A DNA stretch of 64,000 bases from assembly GCA_022647575.1 (NCBI GenBank), contig JALCKY010000007.1, forward strand, positions 62,001 through 126,000, given 5' to 3'. This document shows positions 60,886-64,000 of this stretch, in pieces. Numbering within the stretch: the first letter of the stretch is position 1; each line of letters opens with the position of its first letter. The translations under genes were made by a program, and so were the position numbers. The notes under the pieces are model-generated. The model saw only the letters and a list, made by a program, of their open reading frames with translations, ran no database searches and was not told the origin of the DNA. Origin of the DNA: Lachnospiraceae bacterium (GTDB lineage Bacteria; Bacillota; Clostridia; Lachnospirales; Lachnospiraceae).

Positions 60886-62045
60886 ATGGATAAGAACGGC
60901 AGTTCAGAAGAGAACCGTGAGGCTCTTCTGAAAGAATATGTGACCAGGCTGAGTCAGGGAGAAAGCCTGGCAGCGGTAAGAAAAGATTTTGTTTCAAAAT
61001 TTCAGAGCGTGGATGCATCGGAAATCATGAAGGCGGAGCAGAATCTGATTTCAGGAGGCATGCCGCCTGCCAAGGTGCAGAAGCTCTGCGACGTTCATTC
61101 AGCCTTATTTCACGGCGCTGTGCAGGAAGAGAAGAGTACCGGTGCAGAGATAGCAGGACATCCGGTAAATATCTTTGCTGCCGAAAATGATGCCATTTCC
61201 CGGGAAATCTATGAAGTCAGGGAATGTCTGGCAGCCGGCGCCGGCCGGACAGCTGTATCGGAAAAACTGAAGGCCTTTCGGGCTGCGTCCGTGCATTATG
61301 CTGAAAAAGGGGATCTGATCTATCCTCTTCTGAAAAGCAAATACGGTGTAACCGGCCCGGCGGATGTGATGTGGGCAGTGGATGACGAGATCAGAGTTGA
61401 AACTAAATTTCTGATTGAAGCCGGTGATTTGCTGCCGGACTATCCGGAAAGAATTATTTTACCGATGAGGACTGGATGCGGATCTACTATGAACTTTCTG
61501 CTTATGAGCATACGCTTTCCGGCGGACTGCCTGTCTGGGAGGCGGCTGAACGCAGACGCGAAGAACTGAAGCGAGTCCATGGGCAGGGAACAGCGGGTTC
61601 GGCCAAAGAGGGCGGATCCGCAGCCGGTGCAGAGAATCCGGTATCGCTGGGAAGCGGTCATATGACGCCCGAACAGATTGAATGCGTTCTCAATACGATT
61701 CCGATGGAGCTGACTTTTATTGATGAGAATAACATCAACTGTTTCTTCAATGCGGGGAAGAAAGTATTCAAGCGTCCGGACGAAGCAATCGGCAGGCAAG
61801 TGTTTCTCTGCCATCCTCCGAAATATGCGGCGATGGCCAGACAGATCATCGACGAACTGAAAAGCGGAGTTCAGGACAGCGTGGATATATGGATGACCAA
61901 AGGCGGCGGTCCGCTTCTTGTCCGCTATATGGCGGTCAGAAATCAGGATGGAAAATATGTCGGTACGCTGGAATGCGTTCAGAAGATGAAAGTCGCAAAG
62001 AAATATTTCGCGGAAACAGAAAAAGCGGGAAAGGGGAACTCCTGA
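60886..62045 (+). CDS. DUF438 and PAS domain protein, frameshifted
   Basis: Start ATG at 60886 behind AAAGAGG. The first 190 residues are DUF438 (LKEYVTRLSQGESLAAVRKDF in part, GGMPPAKVQKLCDVHSALFH, FRAASVHYAEKGDLIYPLL). At about 61447-61452, in an A-rich run, the frame breaks; the original frame stops at 61569. The protein resumes as YFTDEDWMRIYYELSAYE, with a flexible linker and a PAS-like domain (LTFIDENNINCFFNAGKKVF, RQVFLCHPPKYAAMA) to 62045. One base restores about 386 residues. Sensor function is inferred from the PAS domain; family members have a hemerythrin-like part. Confidence 0.82.
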
Positions 62046-62059
62046 AAGCTCTAAAAAAA

Positions 62060-62120
62060 GTACTGGTCTTCCGGGTACAGTTCAATCGTACCCCCGGAGG
62101 ACCGGTACCTTCTTTTTTTG
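62060..62120 (+). terminator. Terminator after the DUF438/PAS gene
   Basis: GTACTGGTC..CCGGGTAC pairs with GTACCCCCGG..GACCGGTACC, followed by a T-rich run. Confidence 0.8.
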
Positions 62121-62166
62121 TACTGAGAAATTCCCGTCAGTCATCTGCAGGCGCAGATTTTTTAAG

Positions 62167-62322
62167 TCAGACGTATCCGTATTTTCCGTAGGCGGTTTCC
62201 GGATGTTTATTGATCTTCTGTACCCTGCGTCCGGATTTCCCCGACCATGTTTTCAGACATCCTTCGAGATAGTTGATACCGATCACAGCAGCAAGAATTG
62301 CCAGCGGCTCTAAAATCATCAT
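62167..62322 (-). CDS. Small membrane peptide of 51 residues
   Basis: ATG ending at 62322 behind AAGGAGGAATCC, a strong site. One membrane helix (ILEPLAILAAVIGINYLEG) followed by a basic, polar tail (KTWSGKSGRRVQKINKHPE). No known family recognised. It faces away from the AraC gene. Confidence 0.55.
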   Translation of the reverse strand: MMILEPLAILAAVIGINYLEGCLKTWSGKSGRRVQKINKHPETAYGKYGYV

Positions 62323-62517
62323 ATTGGATTCCTCCTTTTCAAGAATCATTTGCTTTTATTTGAATCTGGGATTATTATAAGCTTGGAAAAGGGACAATAA
62401 TACTCTGTAAACGCCTGAATATGAACTGTAAGCGACTGAATTGGATTAAAAATATTCTAAAAACGCCATTTATATAAAATCAGTTTTTAAAATCTGCTTT
62501 CGGGGAGGAATTCGGAA

Positions 62518-63423
62518 ATGATTCTGCCGGTTGTCAAGCAGCTTGATCTGGATGAGAACCGTCTTGAAAAGGTCAGGGGACTGACGAACGAATATCCTTA
62601 TGCCATGCATGTCACGGACTATGCCAGAATCAGGATCCCCTGGCACTGGCATGAGGCCGTGGAACTGAAATATCAGATGAAGGGCTGTTCCGATGTTGTC
62701 ACGAACCATACGACTTACCGGATCCATGCCGGTGAAGGTCTTTTCCTGAACAGCAATGTTCTTTCCTGTTCATACAGGACAGAAGGGGAAAAGGCATCCG
62801 TTTCAGCGGAGCATATTTTTCATCCGGTTCTTCTGTCCGGACACTTTCACAGTGTTTTTGAAACGCGTTATATCAATCCGATTATCCGGAATCCCCAGAT
62901 TGAAGGCATTGTGATAACGGAAGACATTCCCTACGGAAAAGAAATGCTTAAGAAACTTCTGTGCCTGAACCGTCTTCAGGAAAAGGAGCACGTGGAGATG
63001 GAAACGCGCTGCCTCCTTTCCGAAATCTGGCTTCTTCTTTATCGTGAAATCCAGGAAAACGGAGTCTCCGGCATCCCGGTCGATTCACAGGATAAAGAAC
63101 GGATTTTAAGCATGATGACCTATATCCATCAGCATTACCCGGAAAGCATTACCCTTGAGGGGATTGCCTCTTCTGCCGGGGTCAGCAAGCGGGAATGCCT
63201 CCGATGCTTCAAAAAGAATCTGGACCGGACGCCTTTTGATTATCTTCTTTCTTACCGGCTTCAGCGTGCCTGTGAAATCCTGACCGATACGGATCATCAG
63301 ATTACGGAAGTTGCCCTTGAGACCGGTCTCGGGAACTGCGCACATTTCGGTAAAGTTTTTAAAAATGAATACGGAATGTCACCGGGGAGATACCGCAAAG
63401 AATCTTCTGCCGCAAAAGAATAG
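62518..63423 (+). CDS. AraC family regulator with cupin-type sensor domain
   Basis: 301 residues behind GGGGAGGAATTC. N-terminal cupin-type region (RIPWHWHEAVELKYQMKG, HAGEGLFLNSNVLSC) senses a small molecule. C-terminal double HTH: ITLEGIASSAGVSKRECLRC-like first helix pair and ITEVALETGLGNCAHFGKVF with the family ending YGMSPGRYRK. Target unknown; the downstream nfo gene is on the same strand, 36 bp on. Confidence 0.9.
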   Translation: MILPVVKQLDLDENRLEKVRGLTNEYPYAMHVTDYARIRIPWHWHEAVELKYQMKGCSDVVTNHTTYRIHAGEGLFLNSNVLSCSYRTEGEKASVSAEHIFHPVLLSGHFHSVFETRYINPIIRNPQIEGIVITEDIPYGKEMLKKLLCLNRLQEKEHVEMETRCLLSEIWLLLYREIQENGVSGIPVDSQDKERILSMMTYIHQHYPESITLEGIASSAGVSKRECLRCFKKNLDRTPFDYLLSYRLQRACEILTDTDHQITEVALETGLGNCAHFGKVFKNEYGMSPGRYRKESSAAKE

Positions 63424-63459
63424 ATGTTTTCAGAACAGGCTGGGAAAGGAGCATGCGGA

Positions 63460-64000
63460 ATGTTTGCTGTCGGATGTCATCTGTCAGCTTCAAAAGGTTT
63501 TGTGCATATGGGAGAGGAAGCTCTTTCCCTGAAGGCAGACACGTTTCAGTTCTTTACGAGGAATCCGCGCGGAGGAAATGCGAAAGAAGCGGATCCGGAA
63601 GATGCGGCCGGCCTGCGGGAAATCATGCAGGAGCATTCTTTCCCCGTTCTTCTGGCACACGCTCCCTATACCATGAATCTGTGTTCATCAAATCCGGAAA
63701 TCAGGACTTTCGGGGAAGAAATGATGCGTGACGATCTTGCACGCATGGAAATGCTTCCGGGGAACCTGTATAATTTCCATCCCGGCAGCCATACCGGACA
63801 GGGAACTGAAAAAGGCATAGCGGAAATCACGGACATCCTGAACCGTCTTCTGACCCCGGATATGCATACCACAGTCCTTTTGGAAACCATGGCTGGAAAA
63901 GGGTCGGAAATCGGCGGTCGGTTTGAAGAACTGCGGCAGATTCTGGAAGGAGTCAGACTGCGGGAGCATATCGGCGTCTGTCTCGATACTTGCCATGTGC
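63460..64000 (+). CDS. nfo: Deoxyribonuclease IV (endonuclease IV), 3' end outside window
   Basis: Base-excision repair AP endonuclease with three zinc ions. ATG at 63460 behind GAAAGGAG opens FAVGCHLSASKGFVHMGEEA; FQFFTRNPRGG, LLAHAPYTMNLCS, NFHPGSHTGQG, VLLETMAGKGSEIG and GVCLDTCHV are the classic motifs, all in one frame to the window edge (about 180 of the usual 280 residues). Confidence 0.93.
   Translation, partial: MFAVGCHLSASKGFVHMGEEALSLKADTFQFFTRNPRGGNAKEADPEDAAGLREIMQEHSFPVLLAHAPYTMNLCSSNPEIRTFGEEMMRDDLARMEMLPGNLYNFHPGSHTGQGTEKGIAEITDILNRLLTPDMHTTVLLETMAGKGSEIGGRFEELRQILEGVRLREHIGVCLDTCHV

Overview
The window looks like a chromosome segment from a Lachnospiraceae-type gut Firmicute. 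The basis is family-level protein resemblance (a DnaI-type loader, a DnaD-domain protein, glgC-glgD-spoVG, GG-type peptide leaders) and strong AAGGAGG ribosome sites. No phylogenetic test was possible. The flanks are moderately GC-rich; positions about 9.1-36.2 kb are clearly AT-rich.

Layout. (1) 1-8.9 kb, core genes: prs (partial), dnaI and a DnaD-like gene overlap head to tail on the minus strand behind murC. The divergent plus-strand set is glgC, glgD and spoVG, followed by a coiled-coil/3D-domain cell-wall protein. (2) 8959-36265, a genomic island in the 3' half of a tRNA-Pro(CGG) gene. A 42-bp direct repeat (8991-9032 and 36224-36265) marks its ends. It holds a tyrosine integrase, two small excisionase-like proteins, a decayed mobile-element backbone (HTH replication-type protein, repeat cluster, ArdC and SpoVG-like remnants) and intact metabolic cargo. 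The cargo has two LysR-controlled blocks: an AGE-family epimerase with MFS transporters and a Zn alcohol dehydrogenase, then a peptide/nickel-type ABC transporter operon with three metallo-beta-lactamase-fold proteins, a neutral-ceramidase-like protein, an aldo/keto reductase and a possible NTF2-like protein. A MATE transporter next to it is split by an ISL3-type element with an exact 8-bp target duplication.

(3) 36.5-47.4 kb, accessory chromosomal genes: a radical SAM protein, a stand-alone adenylation domain and a GNAT enzyme; an HxlR regulator with a GNAT-DUF3795 fusion; a redox cluster (flavodoxin, carboxymuconolactone decarboxylase-like protein, LysR, SDR, acetyltransferase, aldo/keto reductase); and a YczE-like membrane protein. 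(4) 47.7-54.7 kb, a natural-product and signalling locus: a truncated response regulator, a membrane SpoIIE-type phosphatase with a C-terminal ATPase domain, a 1392-residue C-A-PCP-reductase NRPS, and one or two small peptides with GG-type leaders, one of them Nif11-like. (5) 54.9-64 kb: an arsenic-type permease pair, oligoendopeptidase F, ferredoxin, enolase, a DUF438/PAS protein, an AraC regulator and the start of endonuclease IV.

The most promising candidates for undescribed biology are the island's transporter/MBL/ceramidase-like operon, the single-module reductase NRPS with its neighbouring leader peptides, and the repeat cluster at 11.9-12.2 kb. Several otherwise conserved genes (glgD, the 3D protein, an aldo/keto reductase, the DUF438 protein) carry single-base frameshifts, which may be assembly errors. 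All functions come from reading the sequence; no database search was run.
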